Shown here: positions 15,956 to 24,678 of the stretch, piece by piece | Position numbering within the stretch: position 1 is the stretch's first letter | How the letters are laid out: every line of letters starts with the position of its first letter | Assembly (NCBI RefSeq): GCF_014174355.1 | Contig: NZ_JABEQF010000021.1 | Span: 1 to 42,458, forward strand | DNA length: 42,458 bases | DNA from: Gluconacetobacter azotocaptans | Lineage (GTDB): Bacteria; Pseudomonadota; Alphaproteobacteria; Acetobacterales; Acetobacteraceae | Reading direction: 5' to 3' | Translations under genes and position numbers: made by a program | The notes under the pieces: generated by a model | What the model was told of the DNA's origin: nothing | The model's database searches: none | What the model saw: only the letters and a program-made list of their open reading frames with translations

Positions 15956-17388
15956 CCATGCGGGGCCGGATCTTCGGACGCCGGACAGGGGATATCGACG
16001 TCCCCGACGTCGTTCTGGACGAAGCGATTTCGGCACCGGCGGCGGTGCCGATTCTGGCGCCGTCGATCCCGGCGGCTCCGCCTGCGGTCGCACTGGTGGA
16101 AATGGCCGCCGCATCCAGCGTGCCTGCGTCCACCATCGCGGAACTGCGTTCGAGCTGCCTGGACCGGCTGGACCCGGCGGCGGTGGCGGTGATGCCGGCC
16201 GATCGCCTGCGTGCCGACATGGAGCGCCTGATTTCGGAAATCGCCACCGAACGGCGGATCCAGCTCAACAGTCGTGAGCAACGCGCCCTGGCCGAGGAAC
16301 TGGTCTTCGACATGCTGGGGCTGGGGCCGCTGGAGCCCCTGCTGGAAAACGATTCCATCAGCGAAATCATGGTGAACGGTCCCGACAAGGTGTTCATCGA
16401 AAATGGCGGCAGGCTGGTGCTGTCCGGGGTGCGGTTTCGGGACGTGGCCCACCTGGCCGGGGTCTGCCAGAGAATCGCCTCGGCGGTCGGCCGCCGTATC
16501 GACGAATCGAGCCCCATGGCCGATGCGCGACTGAAGGACGGATCGCGCGTCAATATCGTCTTTCCGCCGCTGGCGCTGGACGGACCGTACCTGTCGATTC
16601 GGAAATTTGGCAAGAAAGCCATAGATTTTGCCAGGTTGATCGAATTCGGCGCCTTGACGCCGCCAGTGGCCCGCCTGCTGGAAATCGCGGCGAAGGCCCG
16701 GCTGAACATCATCATCTCCGGCGGCACCGGGTCGGGCAAGACGACATTGCTGAATGCCCTGTCGCGCCTGATCGATGCGGGCGAGCGCGTGATCACCGTC
16801 GAGGACGCGGCCGAACTTCAACTGCAGCAGCCGCATGTCGTGCGGCTGGAAACGCGCCCGGCCAATCTGGAAGGACGAGGCGAAATCGCCCAGCGCGACC
16901 TGATGCGCAACGCGCTGCGCATGCGTCCCGACAGGATCATCATCGGCGAATGTCGCGGCTCGGAGGCCTTCGACATGCTTCAGGCCATGAACACGGGCCA
17001 TGACGGCAGCATGTCGACCGTCCATGCCAATTCGACGCGCGATGCGCTGACGCGGGTCGAGAACATGGTCCAGATGGGAAACATGGGCCTGCCGTCACGC
17101 GCCATCCGAACCCAGATCGTCGGTGCGATAGACCTGATCATCCAGGTGGAACGGCAGCGCGATGGCGGGCGGCGGATCACCCAGGTGACCGAAGTCTGCG
17201 GCATGGAAGGGGAGATCATCACCCTGAACGATATCTTCCGCTTCGAAATCCAGGGCGAGGGACCGGATGGACGCCTGATCGGGCGGTACAAGGTGACCCG
17301 GGTGCCGCCGGCCAGCCAATCGCGACTGGCCTATTTCGGACTGGAGCGCGAGTGGCACATGGCGCTGGAACAGGCGACCATGCCATGA
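15952..17388 (+). CDS. cpaF: Secretion ATPase CpaF/TadA
   Basis: A 478-residue hexameric type II/IV secretion ATPase that powers assembly of Flp pili. After a variable N-terminus rich in Ala/Pro come the CpaF N-terminal domain ([20 protein letters not shown]), Walker [10 protein letters not shown] near residues 257-265, the Asp box ([19 protein letters not shown]), Walker B/His box ([20 protein letters not shown] then [11 protein letters not shown]), and the C-terminal region ending in [12 protein letters not shown]. The start is the ATG overlapping the cpaE stop; an open frame extends far upstream but is antisense-like in composition. All catalytic motifs are intact. Confidence 0.96.
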   Translation: MTMRGRIFGRRTGDIDVPDVVLDEAISAPAAVPILAPSIPAAPPAVALVEMAAASSVPASTIAELRSSCLDRLDPAAVAVMPADRLRADMERLISEIATERRIQLNSREQRALAEELVFDMLGLGPLEPLLENDSISEIMVNGPDKVFIENGGRLVLSGVRFRDVAHLAGVCQRIASAVGRRIDESSPMADARLKDGSRVNIVFPPLALDGPYLSIRKFGKKAIDFARLIEFGALTPPVARLLEIAAKARLNIIISGGTGSGKTTLLNALSRLIDAGERVITVEDAAELQLQQPHVVRLETRPANLEGRGEIAQRDLMRNALRMRPDRIIIGECRGSEAFDMLQAMNTGHDGSMSTVHANSTRDALTRVENMVQMGNMGLPSRAIRTQIVGAIDLIIQVERQRDGGRRITQVTEVCGMEGEIITLNDIFRFEIQGEGPDGRLIGRYKVTRVPPASQSRLAYFGLEREWHMALEQATMP

Positions 17389-17412
17389 CGGTGGGGCCAT
17401 GAGGACGGGACC

Positions 17413-18381
17413 ATGATGGTGGGCACGCCCCTGTTGCTGGTGCTGCTGGCCCTGTCGTGCCTGTCCCTGGCCGGCATGGTCGTCAGCGGCGTGCTGGTGT
17501 CGCGCATGCAGGACCAGCGGCGACGCCGTGATGCGCGGCTGAAGGCGGTTTCGGCGCCGTTCCGTCCGGTCGTGCAGATTGAACTTTCGGCCTTCAAGCC
17601 CATGGTGCGCGCACGACGCCCCCTGATGGCGACGCTGGCCGCACTGTTGGGCATCGACGTCGTCCGCACCGATCAGTATCCGGCGCCGTGGTGGATGATC
17701 GTTGCGTGCCTGTTCGTCGTGGTCGGGTTTCTGAGCACCCTGATCTCGGGCTTCCTGGGACTCCTGACCTTTCCTGCCTTCGTCGGGGGCTGGATCATGG
17801 CATGCCGGGCGGTTTTCGGCTGGATGCTGGAAAAGCGCCGGGACAACCAGTTGCAGCAGTTTCCCGATGCGCTGGCGATGATCGTCCGGTCGGTCGGGGT
17901 GGGCATTCCCGTCATGGAAGCGATGCGATCCGTGGCGCGCGAGGCATCCGACCCGACGGGGCCTGAATTCGCACGCATGATCGAACAGGTGTCGATCGGC
18001 GTGCCGATGGAGGACAGTCTGCGCGAGATGGCGACCCGCTCGAACCTTGCGGAATACCGTTTCTTCGCCACGGCGCTGGCATTGCAGGCGCAGACCGGCG
18101 GTTCGCTCAGCGGGACGTTGATCGGACTGGCGGACGTCATTCGCAAGCGCCTGGCGTTGAAGGCCCGGGGGCATGCCCTGTCGTCCGAGGCACGGGCCAG
18201 CGCCATGGTGCTGGGCGGCCTTCCGGTGGCGCTGGGACTGATGCTCTGGCTCATGAACCCCGCCTATATCGACCTGCTGTTCGTCGATCCCATGGGCCGT
18301 GCCATCCTGGGCGGGGCGTGCGCGTCGCTGTGCTGCGGGGTCCTGGCGATGCGGACCATCATCCGCAGGACGCTGTCATGA
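17413..18381 (+). CDS. tadB: Tad inner-membrane platform protein TadB
   Basis: A 322-residue T2SSF-domain protein. It has a hydrophobic N-terminus, a basic cytoplasmic stretch (QRRRRDARLKAV), then two transmembrane helices (WWMIVACLFVVVGFLSTLIS and the next), the T2SSF domain (QLQQFPDALAMIVRSVGVGI, VPMEDSLREMATR), and two C-terminal helices. It serves as platform for pilin polymerisation with TadC and the CpaF ATPase. It follows cpaF by 24 bases and overlaps tadC by four (ATGA). Confidence 0.93.
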   Translation: MMVGTPLLLVLLALSCLSLAGMVVSGVLVSRMQDQRRRRDARLKAVSAPFRPVVQIELSAFKPMVRARRPLMATLAALLGIDVVRTDQYPAPWWMIVACLFVVVGFLSTLISGFLGLLTFPAFVGGWIMACRAVFGWMLEKRRDNQLQQFPDALAMIVRSVGVGIPVMEAMRSVAREASDPTGPEFARMIEQVSIGVPMEDSLREMATRSNLAEYRFFATALALQAQTGGSLSGTLIGLADVIRKRLALKARGHALSSEARASAMVLGGLPVALGLMLWLMNPAYIDLLFVDPMGRAILGGACASLCCGVLAMRTIIRRTLS

Positions 18382-19325
18382 ACCGGGTCCTTCTTGCCGG
18401 CGGGTTCGTGTCCCTGATGCTGGTCATGACGACAGCGGTGGCGGGGATGGTCGTCCTGGAACGGCGGCGGCGTTTTCAGGAGCGGGTGCGCCTGCTGCAC
18501 GATCCCGACGGCAGGGTCGCGCCGACAGCGGGGATAAAGGAATTCCAGGCCACGTCCATCCGCGCTGTGGCGGGGATCGGGCAATGGATCGTCAAGCGGG
18601 GCCTGCTGTCGACGGGAACGCTGGCGGAACTGCGGGAATCCCTTGCCTCGACCGGCGTGCAGGGGACGAACGCCGTCAGCCTGTTCATCGGCGCCAAGAT
18701 CCTGCTGGCGACGATATTGCCCGTACTGGCGATCGTGCTGCTGCCACGGGTGTTTTCGTCCATCTCTCCGCTTGTTCTGCGTGTCCTTCCGGCCGGCGTG
18801 GCCATTGTCGGGCTGCTGCTGCCCGATTACGTGCTGCGGGCGTGGCGCAACGCCTACCTCAAGCAACTCGAGGCCGGGTTGCCGGATGCGCTGGATGTGA
18901 TGGTGATCTGCACGCAGGCCGGTGTCGGGCTGGGGCCCGCCATCGTGCAGGTGGGCGTGGAACTGGAACACGCCAACCCGGCCGTCGCCGGCGAGTTCAC
19001 GCGTACGGCCAACGAACTGGGCATCATTGCCGACACCCGCCTGGTGTTGAGCAATCTGGGATCCCGTTCGGGCCTGGATGGTTTCAAGCGCCTGGCGGCC
19101 ACGCTGTTGCAGACCCAGCAATATGGCACGCCGATCACCGATGCGCTGCGCGCATTGTCGGTGGAACTTCGGCACGAGATGCTGACGCGATACGAAGCCG
19201 GGGCAGCGCGGCTGGGCGTCCTGCTGACGTTGCCGACCCTTCTTTTCATCATGCCGTGCGTGTTCCTGATCGCCGGTGGTCCGGCGGCGATACAGGTCAT
19301 GCGCGCCTTCGTACATCATCACTGA
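18378..19325 (+). CDS. tadC: Tad inner-membrane platform protein TadC
   Basis: A 315-residue T2SSF-domain protein and TadB paralogue. It has an N-terminal helix (VLLAGGFVSLMLVMTTAVAG), central helices around residues 115-155, the T2SSF region LEAGLPDALDVMVICTQAGV, and the TadC-like segment LATLLQTQQYGTPITDALR followed by a C-terminal helix (LLTLPTLLFIMPCVFLIAGG). The start was chosen at the ATG overlapping the tadB stop, which gives the family length. Confidence 0.93.
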   Translation: MNRVLLAGGFVSLMLVMTTAVAGMVVLERRRRFQERVRLLHDPDGRVAPTAGIKEFQATSIRAVAGIGQWIVKRGLLSTGTLAELRESLASTGVQGTNAVSLFIGAKILLATILPVLAIVLLPRVFSSISPLVLRVLPAGVAIVGLLLPDYVLRAWRNAYLKQLEAGLPDALDVMVICTQAGVGLGPAIVQVGVELEHANPAVAGEFTRTANELGIIADTRLVLSNLGSRSGLDGFKRLAATLLQTQQYGTPITDALRALSVELRHEMLTRYEAGAARLGVLLTLPTLLFIMPCVFLIAGGPAAIQVMRAFVHHH

Positions 19326-19365
19326 TCGCCGGTTGAAAACGACCGGCGACAGAATCGGGAAATTC

Positions 19366-20115
19366 ATGAAACCGACAATCCTGCTGATTCTGGGCCTGCT
19401 TCTGTCCGCCTGCGCCGCCGGAAAAGGGGGCGAGGCGGGCGGGAGCGTCGAGGTCGCCCAAGCCGCCCTGCGGGGTGGTGCGCCGCAGATTGCCCTGCGG
19501 GCGGCGGCCAGCCTGCTGGCCAACGACCCCTACAACGCGCAGGCCCTTCTGGTGCAGGGCGACGCGCTGACCGCGCTGGGGCGCCTGGGACAGGCCGAAT
19601 GGAGCTATCGCGCGGTGCTGAGCCGCACCCAGCGACCGGTGGGTGCATGGATCGGCCTGGGCCGCTGCCTGCTGGCCAGCAATCCGGCGGATGCCGAAAT
19701 CCAGTTTCTGGAAGCCGTCAGGCGGGAGCCGCGCAATGCCGCGGCCCTGAACGACCTGGGGGTGGCGCGCGATCTGCTGCGGCGGCATGCCGAGGCGCAA
19801 TCGGCCTATCGCCGCGCCCTTGCCGCGGATCCGGAAATGACCGGCGCCCAGGTCAATCTGGCGCTGTCGCTGGCCATGAGCGGACGCATGGCGGAGGCCG
19901 AGCACCTGATGCGGCCCTACGGCAGTGACAGCAATGCCACCAGCAAGCTGCGCCACGATCTGGCGGCGGTGCTGGCCATGGGGGGAGACCGGGCCGAGGC
20001 CGCGCGGATCCTGTCGGCGGACCTTACCCCCCATCAGGTCTCGCAGGCCCTGGCGGCCTACATGGCCGCGCGGGACCCGGGGGATGCGGACACGCCCCCC
20101 GCGACCGGCCCGTAG
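19366..20115 (+). CDS. tadD: Tad lipoprotein with TPR repeats, TadD
   Basis: A 249-residue lipoprotein: lipobox LLLSAC with Cys16, then tetratricopeptide repeats (for example NAQALLVQGDALTALGRLGQ, NAAALNDLGVARDLLRRHAE, AQVNLALSLAMSGRMAEAEH) covering most of the mature protein. TadD is required for Tad secretion, by analogy with PilF-type pilotins assisting secretin assembly in the outer membrane. The start was placed at MKPTILL because it opens the signal peptide. The gene is 40 bases after tadC. Confidence 0.9.
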   Translation: MKPTILLILGLLLSACAAGKGGEAGGSVEVAQAALRGGAPQIALRAAASLLANDPYNAQALLVQGDALTALGRLGQAEWSYRAVLSRTQRPVGAWIGLGRCLLASNPADAEIQFLEAVRREPRNAAALNDLGVARDLLRRHAEAQSAYRRALAADPEMTGAQVNLALSLAMSGRMAEAEHLMRPYGSDSNATSKLRHDLAAVLAMGGDRAEAARILSADLTPHQVSQALAAYMAARDPGDADTPPATGP

Positions 20116-20119
20116 CCCC

Positions 20120-21379
20120 GTGGGGGCATCGCCCGACGGAAGGGACCGCCCACGCGGCGTGCGGGGCGCGCGACGCGGCGCGGTGATGCTGCTGGCCGCG
20201 CTGGCGTTCCCGGTGCTGATCGGCATCCTGGGGCTGGGGATCGACGTTAGCTACTGGGCGATGACGCGCACCACGTTGCAGCGGATGGCCGATGTCGCGG
20301 CCCAGGCCGGCGTGGTCCGCTATGGCGCCACCAACGCCGCGTCCGACGCCCTGGGCGTCGCGGCCACCGTGGCCGAACTGAACGGCCTGCCCGCCGGCAC
20401 GCGGGGCGGGAATGGAACGACGACCCTGACCGACGATTACGGACCCTATACGGCGACGATGACGTTCGTCGCGCCGTCCACCGTCACGGTGTCGGTGACG
20501 CAGGCCGTGCCGCGCCTGTTCACGGGGTTCTTCCTGCCGACGGCGACCCAGCCCGTCTCGGCCACGGCGGTCGCCACGCTGGTGCAGCGTACGAATGGGG
20601 GGCAGGCCTGTGTATTGGCACTGAACAGCAACGGATACACTACGATCGTCAACGGCAGCGCCTCGATCCAGATGCCGGGCTGCGACCTCCGCACGAATGG
20701 CTCGCTCCTCATCAACGGTCAACCGGACATCAACGTCGCGAATATCGTGGCGAGCACGATCGTCACCCAGAACGGCAACGGGACGTGTGGATCGGTAACC
20801 TGCATACAGGGCACGGCACCCATGCCCGATCCCTACGCCGACCGGTATGGCGGCCAACTGACGGTTCCCAGTCAGACGGTCTCCGTCGCAAACGGACAGA
20901 TGACGTTGGATCCGCCCCCGACCGGCAAGGCGTACTCCTCCTTTTCCCTGAGTGGCGGCCCCTATGTTTTCAATCCGGGGGTGTATTACATCAGTGGGGA
21001 TTTGAACATAAATGGCAATGTGTCGGCGTCCGGGACCGGTGTTACTTTCATTACCAGCGGCAATATAAATATCAATGGAACGGCGGACATCAGCCTGAGC
21101 GCGCCGACATCCGGCCCGACGGCGGGATTGCTGTTCGGATCGACATCGTCGGCCTACCAGTTGAATGGCGGATCCTTGGTCCGCCTGACGGGCGCGATCT
21201 ATATGCCGGACGCGAATCTGATCGTTAATGGAGGCAACTCCACGACAGGGACGTGCCTGCTGGTCGTGGCGGCCGATGTGACGTTCAACGGCGGAGGAAA
21301 TTTTTACGACACGAATTGTCAGGCGACGGGTATGCAGCCGATCTACGACATGCCCGGCGTCGCGCGACTGGTGCAATGA
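20120..21379 (+). CDS. tadG: TadG-like pilus protein with beta-rich repeat C-terminus
   Basis: A 419-residue protein. The N-terminus carries the Tad_N/TadG signature (RRGAVMLLAALAFPVLIGIL then DVSYWAMTRTTLQRMADVAAQAG) with one membrane-spanning helix. The rest is rich in Asn, Gly, Ser and Thr and has regularly spaced short beta-type units (ISGDLNINGNVSASGTGVTF, SGNININGTADISLS, IYMPDANLIVNGGNS), resembling a right-handed beta-helix, with several Cys pairs. A tip adhesin or surface-exposed minor component is inferred. The GTG start is five bases after the tadD stop, with a weak ribosome binding site; ATG at 20186 would remove the RRG motif. The stop overlaps the next gene (ATGA). Confidence 0.8.
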   Translation: MGASPDGRDRPRGVRGARRGAVMLLAALAFPVLIGILGLGIDVSYWAMTRTTLQRMADVAAQAGVVRYGATNAASDALGVAATVAELNGLPAGTRGGNGTTTLTDDYGPYTATMTFVAPSTVTVSVTQAVPRLFTGFFLPTATQPVSATAVATLVQRTNGGQACVLALNSNGYTTIVNGSASIQMPGCDLRTNGSLLINGQPDINVANIVASTIVTQNGNGTCGSVTCIQGTAPMPDPYADRYGGQLTVPSQTVSVANGQMTLDPPPTGKAYSSFSLSGGPYVFNPGVYYISGDLNINGNVSASGTGVTFITSGNININGTADISLSAPTSGPTAGLLFGSTSSAYQLNGGSLVRLTGAIYMPDANLIVNGGNSTTGTCLLVVAADVTFNGGGNFYDTNCQATGMQPIYDMPGVARLVQ

Positions 21380-21885
21380 GAGTTCCGCGGCATCCGATCT
21401 GCGGTATGTACCGGGGGCGGGATGGGGTGGCAGCCGTCGAATTTGCCCTGATGGCGCCTATGTTGCTGCTGATAACGGCGGGATTGAGCGATTTTCCCTT
21501 TGCGTTATGGGACCGGATCGTCATTGCGTCGGCGGTCGAAAGCGGCGCCAATTATGCCTTTGCCGTCGAACAGAATGAGACGGGCAACAATGCCTCGGTG
21601 TCCGTGGTGGATGTCGGGAATGCGGTGCGCGCCGCCAGCAGCCTGACGAACCTGACCGTTACGGTCTCGCCGCCCACGACATATTGCGTATCGTCCGGAG
21701 CGGGGCAGGCGTCGCATGCTACGGTCCTGACGTCGGGACCGTCGGGAAGCACCTGCGCGGACGGGCAAAAGCCGGGCCTTTATATGACGATTTCCGCCAT
21801 GTACCAGTATGCGCCGCTTCTGCCGGTTTACGGTCTGCTGGCGCAGACGACGCTGGGCGACACCGTGACGGTCCGGCTGCAATGA
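21376..21885 (+). CDS. tadE: TadE-like minor pilin 1
   Basis: A 169-residue pseudopilin. The TadE signature is RDGVAAVEFALMAPMLLLIT, where Glu sits five residues after the probable cleavage Gly, followed by an amphipathic helix and a soluble domain with two Cys (TTYCVSSGAG, GSTCADG) that could pair. Such proteins are processed by the prepilin peptidase and incorporated in or needed for Flp pilus biogenesis. It overlaps both its neighbours by four bases. Confidence 0.85.
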   Translation: MRVPRHPICGMYRGRDGVAAVEFALMAPMLLLITAGLSDFPFALWDRIVIASAVESGANYAFAVEQNETGNNASVSVVDVGNAVRAASSLTNLTVTVSPPTTYCVSSGAGQASHATVLTSGPSGSTCADGQKPGLYMTISAMYQYAPLLPVYGLLAQTTLGDTVTVRLQ

Positions 21886-22295
21886 GCATGCGCGGCCACC
21901 GCCGGTGCGGTCGTGGCGGAAGGGGGGCCGCGGCACTGGAATTCGCCATTGTCGCGTCGGTGTTCATCGCCATGCTGCTGGGGATGATCGAGTTGGGGTT
22001 GCTATGGTGGACGCGCAACGCCCTGCAATTGACGGCGGATCTGACGGCGCGGTGCGATGCGTTGGGAGCCTGCGCCGATCCTTCGGGCTTTGCAGCGGCG
22101 CAGGCCGGCGAATGGGGATTGTCCGGGGCGGTGTCGCACATTTCGGTCACGACCCCCAGCCAATGTCATGGGTTCACGACGACATCGGGTAAATTCGTCA
22201 TGGTGCAGATCGATTCGGGATATTGGGCCGGTCTTCCGCCCCCGCTTTCCGGCATGACGCTTCAGGTCTCGGCGTGCTATCCGGTCGCGTCATGA
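21882..22295 (+). CDS. tadF: TadE/TadF-like minor pilin 2
   Basis: A 137-residue pseudopilin with the signature GRGGRGAAALEFAIVASVFI and the hydrophobic stretch continuing through GMIELGLLWWTRNALQ. The soluble part contains four Cys (CDALGAC, SQCHGF, SACYPVAS). It is shorter than the previous TadE protein. Assignment to TadF rather than a second TadE rests mainly on gene order. Translation is probably coupled to the upstream and downstream genes by ATGA overlaps. Confidence 0.82.
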   Translation: MSMRGHRRCGRGGRGAAALEFAIVASVFIAMLLGMIELGLLWWTRNALQLTADLTARCDALGACADPSGFAAAQAGEWGLSGAVSHISVTTPSQCHGFTTTSGKFVMVQIDSGYWAGLPPPLSGMTLQVSACYPVAS

Positions 22296-23431
22296 CCAGA
22301 TTTTCGGCGGCCGGCCGCCTCAGGGATGCCGTGCTCTTGCTGCGGCGTTTTCCCGTGTTTTCGATTCTTGCCGCCTATGCGCTGAGTATTGCCGGGTTGT
22401 GCATGGTAGCCCGGCCGTTCGGCAGTGTGCCGCGCGCCCTGTGTCGTTGGGATTGTTTCTGGTACGAACGGATTGCGGCAAAGGGCTACGATCTTCATCC
22501 CATTCTGGATGGGCTTGAGGCGGGGTTCGCCGATTGGGCGTTTTTTCCGGCGTATCCGCTTCTGCTGCGCCTGGTATCCTACATGACCGGCATGTCAGGC
22601 CATGAATCCGGCATGCTGATCAGCGTCGTGCTGTTGCCGGTCCTGGCGTTGGTCAGTCTTTCCTATGTTCGTCGGCAGGGATATGTCGCCGATCACGCTG
22701 CCTACTGGACCATCCTGTTCATGGTCTTTCCGACGGCGATCTGGTACCGTTTTCCCTATACCGAAACGCTCTATGGCGTTCTGCTGGTTGGGTGCGCCTA
22801 CGCCGCGCGTGTGGGGTACATCGGCGTGGCCTGCACGTTGGCGGCAGGTCTGTGCGCCACCCGCCCCACAGGCCTGGTCTGCGTGGTTGCGATCGGCCTG
22901 TACCGCATGTTCTCCGCGTGGGAACCGGGCGGGGGAAGACCGGTGCGCCAGGTGGGGGTGCGGTTTCTGGAAGGTGCTGCCATCATTGCCGTCGGGGCGA
23001 TCGGGCTGGCGGCCTTCATTCTTTATCTTGATCGGCTGACAGGGGACGGGCTGGCATTCTCGCATATTCAATATGCCTGGCGACACACCGCTCACCTGCC
23101 GACGACCTGGCTTTGGTACGGCATGACCCATAAGGGCCTCTGGGTCGTTACAGCTCTGGATTTGCTGGCTTTTTCCGTTATTTTATATGGATTTTATATC
23201 GGGTGGTATCTTGAAAGTACGATTCTGCTTCTGACTTTCGGGCTTGCGACAAGCGTGGGCCTCTTTTCGGTCCATCGTTTTATTTTTGCCAATCCGTTCT
23301 GCCTTATGCTGATTTTGACCGTCATCGACAGATCGTCGCCAATCATCAGATATACTGCTTTGATACTTGGATTGTGCATCGATTATATTCTTCTGAGAAA
23401 CTGGTTTTACGGTTATGATCTTCTCACATGA
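22292..23431 (+). CDS. PIG-V-like membrane mannosyltransferase in the tad operon
   Basis: A 379-residue polytopic protein with about eight to ten hydrophobic helices. The first extracytoplasmic loop carries the pattern RWDCFWYERIAAKGYD and FADWAFFPAYPLLLRLV, which matches PIG-V/GT76-like mannosyltransferases (WD...WY..IA..GY...AFFPLYPLL), lipid-linked-sugar enzymes. A further helix pair has YRFPYTETLYGVLLVGCAYA. It overlaps the last minor pilin gene by four bases (ATGA), so it is made with the pilus machinery; glycosylation of a pilin or of TadG is the obvious hypothesis. The 3' third is more AT-rich than the rest of the operon. The donor and acceptor are not visible. Confidence 0.78.
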   Translation: MTRFSAAGRLRDAVLLLRRFPVFSILAAYALSIAGLCMVARPFGSVPRALCRWDCFWYERIAAKGYDLHPILDGLEAGFADWAFFPAYPLLLRLVSYMTGMSGHESGMLISVVLLPVLALVSLSYVRRQGYVADHAAYWTILFMVFPTAIWYRFPYTETLYGVLLVGCAYAARVGYIGVACTLAAGLCATRPTGLVCVVAIGLYRMFSAWEPGGGRPVRQVGVRFLEGAAIIAVGAIGLAAFILYLDRLTGDGLAFSHIQYAWRHTAHLPTTWLWYGMTHKGLWVVTALDLLAFSVILYGFYIGWYLESTILLLTFGLATSVGLFSVHRFIFANPFCLMLILTVIDRSSPIIRYTALILGLCIDYILLRNWFYGYDLLT

Positions 23432-23441
23432 TCGGGCCGGT

Positions 23442-23756
23442 ATGCGCGTGCTCGCACTGGTCGCGGCCTGTCTGTGCGCGGGAGGGATCGATGCATGGGC
23501 GGTCTGGACCGCCTTTCGGCCGCATGTCGATGCGACGTATCGTCTATTTCTGATCGAGCATCGGATAAGTTGTAACCGCTACCTGGAGTTGTCCGGACAC
23601 CGGCCGGCCTCGGGCCCCATGTCGCCATCCTGGTCGGCAGATCAGGACGGCATGCTGCCGCCGCCCTGTCCGCTGGAAACGGCTGCTGCCCGCAAGGCGA
23701 GAAAGCCCGATACCGGCACGACGCTGGATGTGGAAAACGGCGCGGACGCGTTCTGA
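23442..23756 (+). CDS. Hypothetical small membrane-anchored protein
   Basis: A 104-residue protein of unknown function at the end of the tad operon. A short basic start is followed by one hydrophobic stretch (VLALVAACLCAGGIDAWAVW), which could be a signal anchor. The remainder is polar, with RISCNRYLEL, PPPCPLET and a charged tail; two Cys outside the hydrophobic segment could pair in the periplasm. An upstream in-frame ATG at 23415 overlaps the mannosyltransferase; I prefer 23442. No family recognised. It ends 12 bases before the convergent VOC gene. Confidence 0.55.
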   Translation: MRVLALVAACLCAGGIDAWAVWTAFRPHVDATYRLFLIEHRISCNRYLELSGHRPASGPMSPSWSADQDGMLPPPCPLETAAARKARKPDTGTTLDVENGADAF

Positions 23757-23768
23757 AAGCCAGGCCGG

Positions 23769-24530
23769 TTATCCCAGAGGACTCACCACCGCGAACGGGA
23801 TGTCCTGCGGGTCCTGGCCCTGAACGATCCAGCGGCCGTCCGGGATCTGCCGGGGACCATGCAGGATCCGGCCGCCGGCGTTCCGTATTGTCTCGACGGC
23901 GGCATCGCTATCGGAAACGTCGAAATGGTGGAGCCAGAAGGGCAGGGCCGGCGGATCGATCCGGCGCAGGATGCCGTCCGCTGCGTTGCCGCCCGTCGTG
24001 AAGAATTGGCCGGTGCCATCGGTCTTCGTCCAGCCGAACAGGCTGGCATAAAACGGGAATGCGCCTTCCGGGTCGAGAGTGTGCAATTCATGCCATCCCG
24101 TCGGGCCCGGTGGGGGCGAGGACATGCCCTGGAACAGCGCAAACACCGCACCCTGAGGGTCGCCGACAATCGCGAAGCGGCCGATATCGGGAATGTCGAT
24201 GGCGGGGCGATGGACCGTTCCGCCGCTGCCGTCGATACGGCCAATCATTGTGTCGATATCGTCAACGGCGACATAACCGATCCAGCCCGGCGGGGCCGCG
24301 ATGACGCAATCGCGGTCCTGCGGCAACTCCATCATGCCGCCGACCATCGTATCGCCGGCAGTCAGCAGCACGTAGCGCATGTCGGGCAGGCCCACATCCC
24401 GAGCCCCCCAGCCGAGTACCGCCTGGTAGAACCGGGTTGCCGCCTCGGCATCCGTTGTCGTCAGCTCGTACCAGACGAAAGCCCCCGGCGATCGGGACCG
24501 GGAGGAAATGGAGAGAGGCAGCGCGGACAT
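23769..24530 (-). CDS. Two-domain VOC (glyoxalase-like) protein
   Basis: A 253-residue protein with two vicinal-oxygen-chelate domains. The first starts at GAFVWYELTTTDAEAATRFY and includes DDIDTMIGRI, and the second starts near PTGWHELHTLDPEGAFPFYA and ends with GRWIVQGQDPQDIPFAVVSP. VOC proteins of this pattern bind metal and act on small oxidised metabolites or are of unknown function; the substrate is not predictable. GGGAGGGA lies just upstream of the start codon. It sits downstream of acoC in the same direction, separated by 148 bases containing a strong hairpin. Confidence 0.85.
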   Translation of the reverse strand: MSALPLSISSRSRSPGAFVWYELTTTDAEAATRFYQAVLGWGARDVGLPDMRYVLLTAGDTMVGGMMELPQDRDCVIAAPPGWIGYVAVDDIDTMIGRIDGSGGTVHRPAIDIPDIGRFAIVGDPQGAVFALFQGMSSPPPGPTGWHELHTLDPEGAFPFYASLFGWTKTDGTGQFFTTGGNAADGILRRIDPPALPFWLHHFDVSDSDAAVETIRNAGGRILHGPRQIPDGRWIVQGQDPQDIPFAVVSPLG

Positions 24531-24617
24531 TTGATCCCTCCCGGGGCCGTCGGCGAGCGTGCCGGCGGCAAGTCTCGACGCACATGTGGGCCGACGGGCC
24601 GGGGATCAAGTGGGGCA

Positions 24618-24652
24618 GGGCCGGAGGCCGGAAACGTTTCCGCCCCCGGCCC
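24618..24652 (-). terminator. Strong GC hairpin after acoC
   Basis: GGGCCGGAGGCCGGAAA (24618-24634) and TTTCCGCCCCCGGCCC (24637-24652) form a near-perfect stem with one bulge and one mismatch and a two-base gap. It lies 27 bases after the acoC stop in the minus direction. No T-run follows, so it may be an inefficient or Rho-assisted terminator, or an mRNA-stabilising structure between acoC and the VOC gene. Confidence 0.45.
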
Positions 24653-24678
24653 CCTTGTCCATAGTGCAGGCGCCGGTG

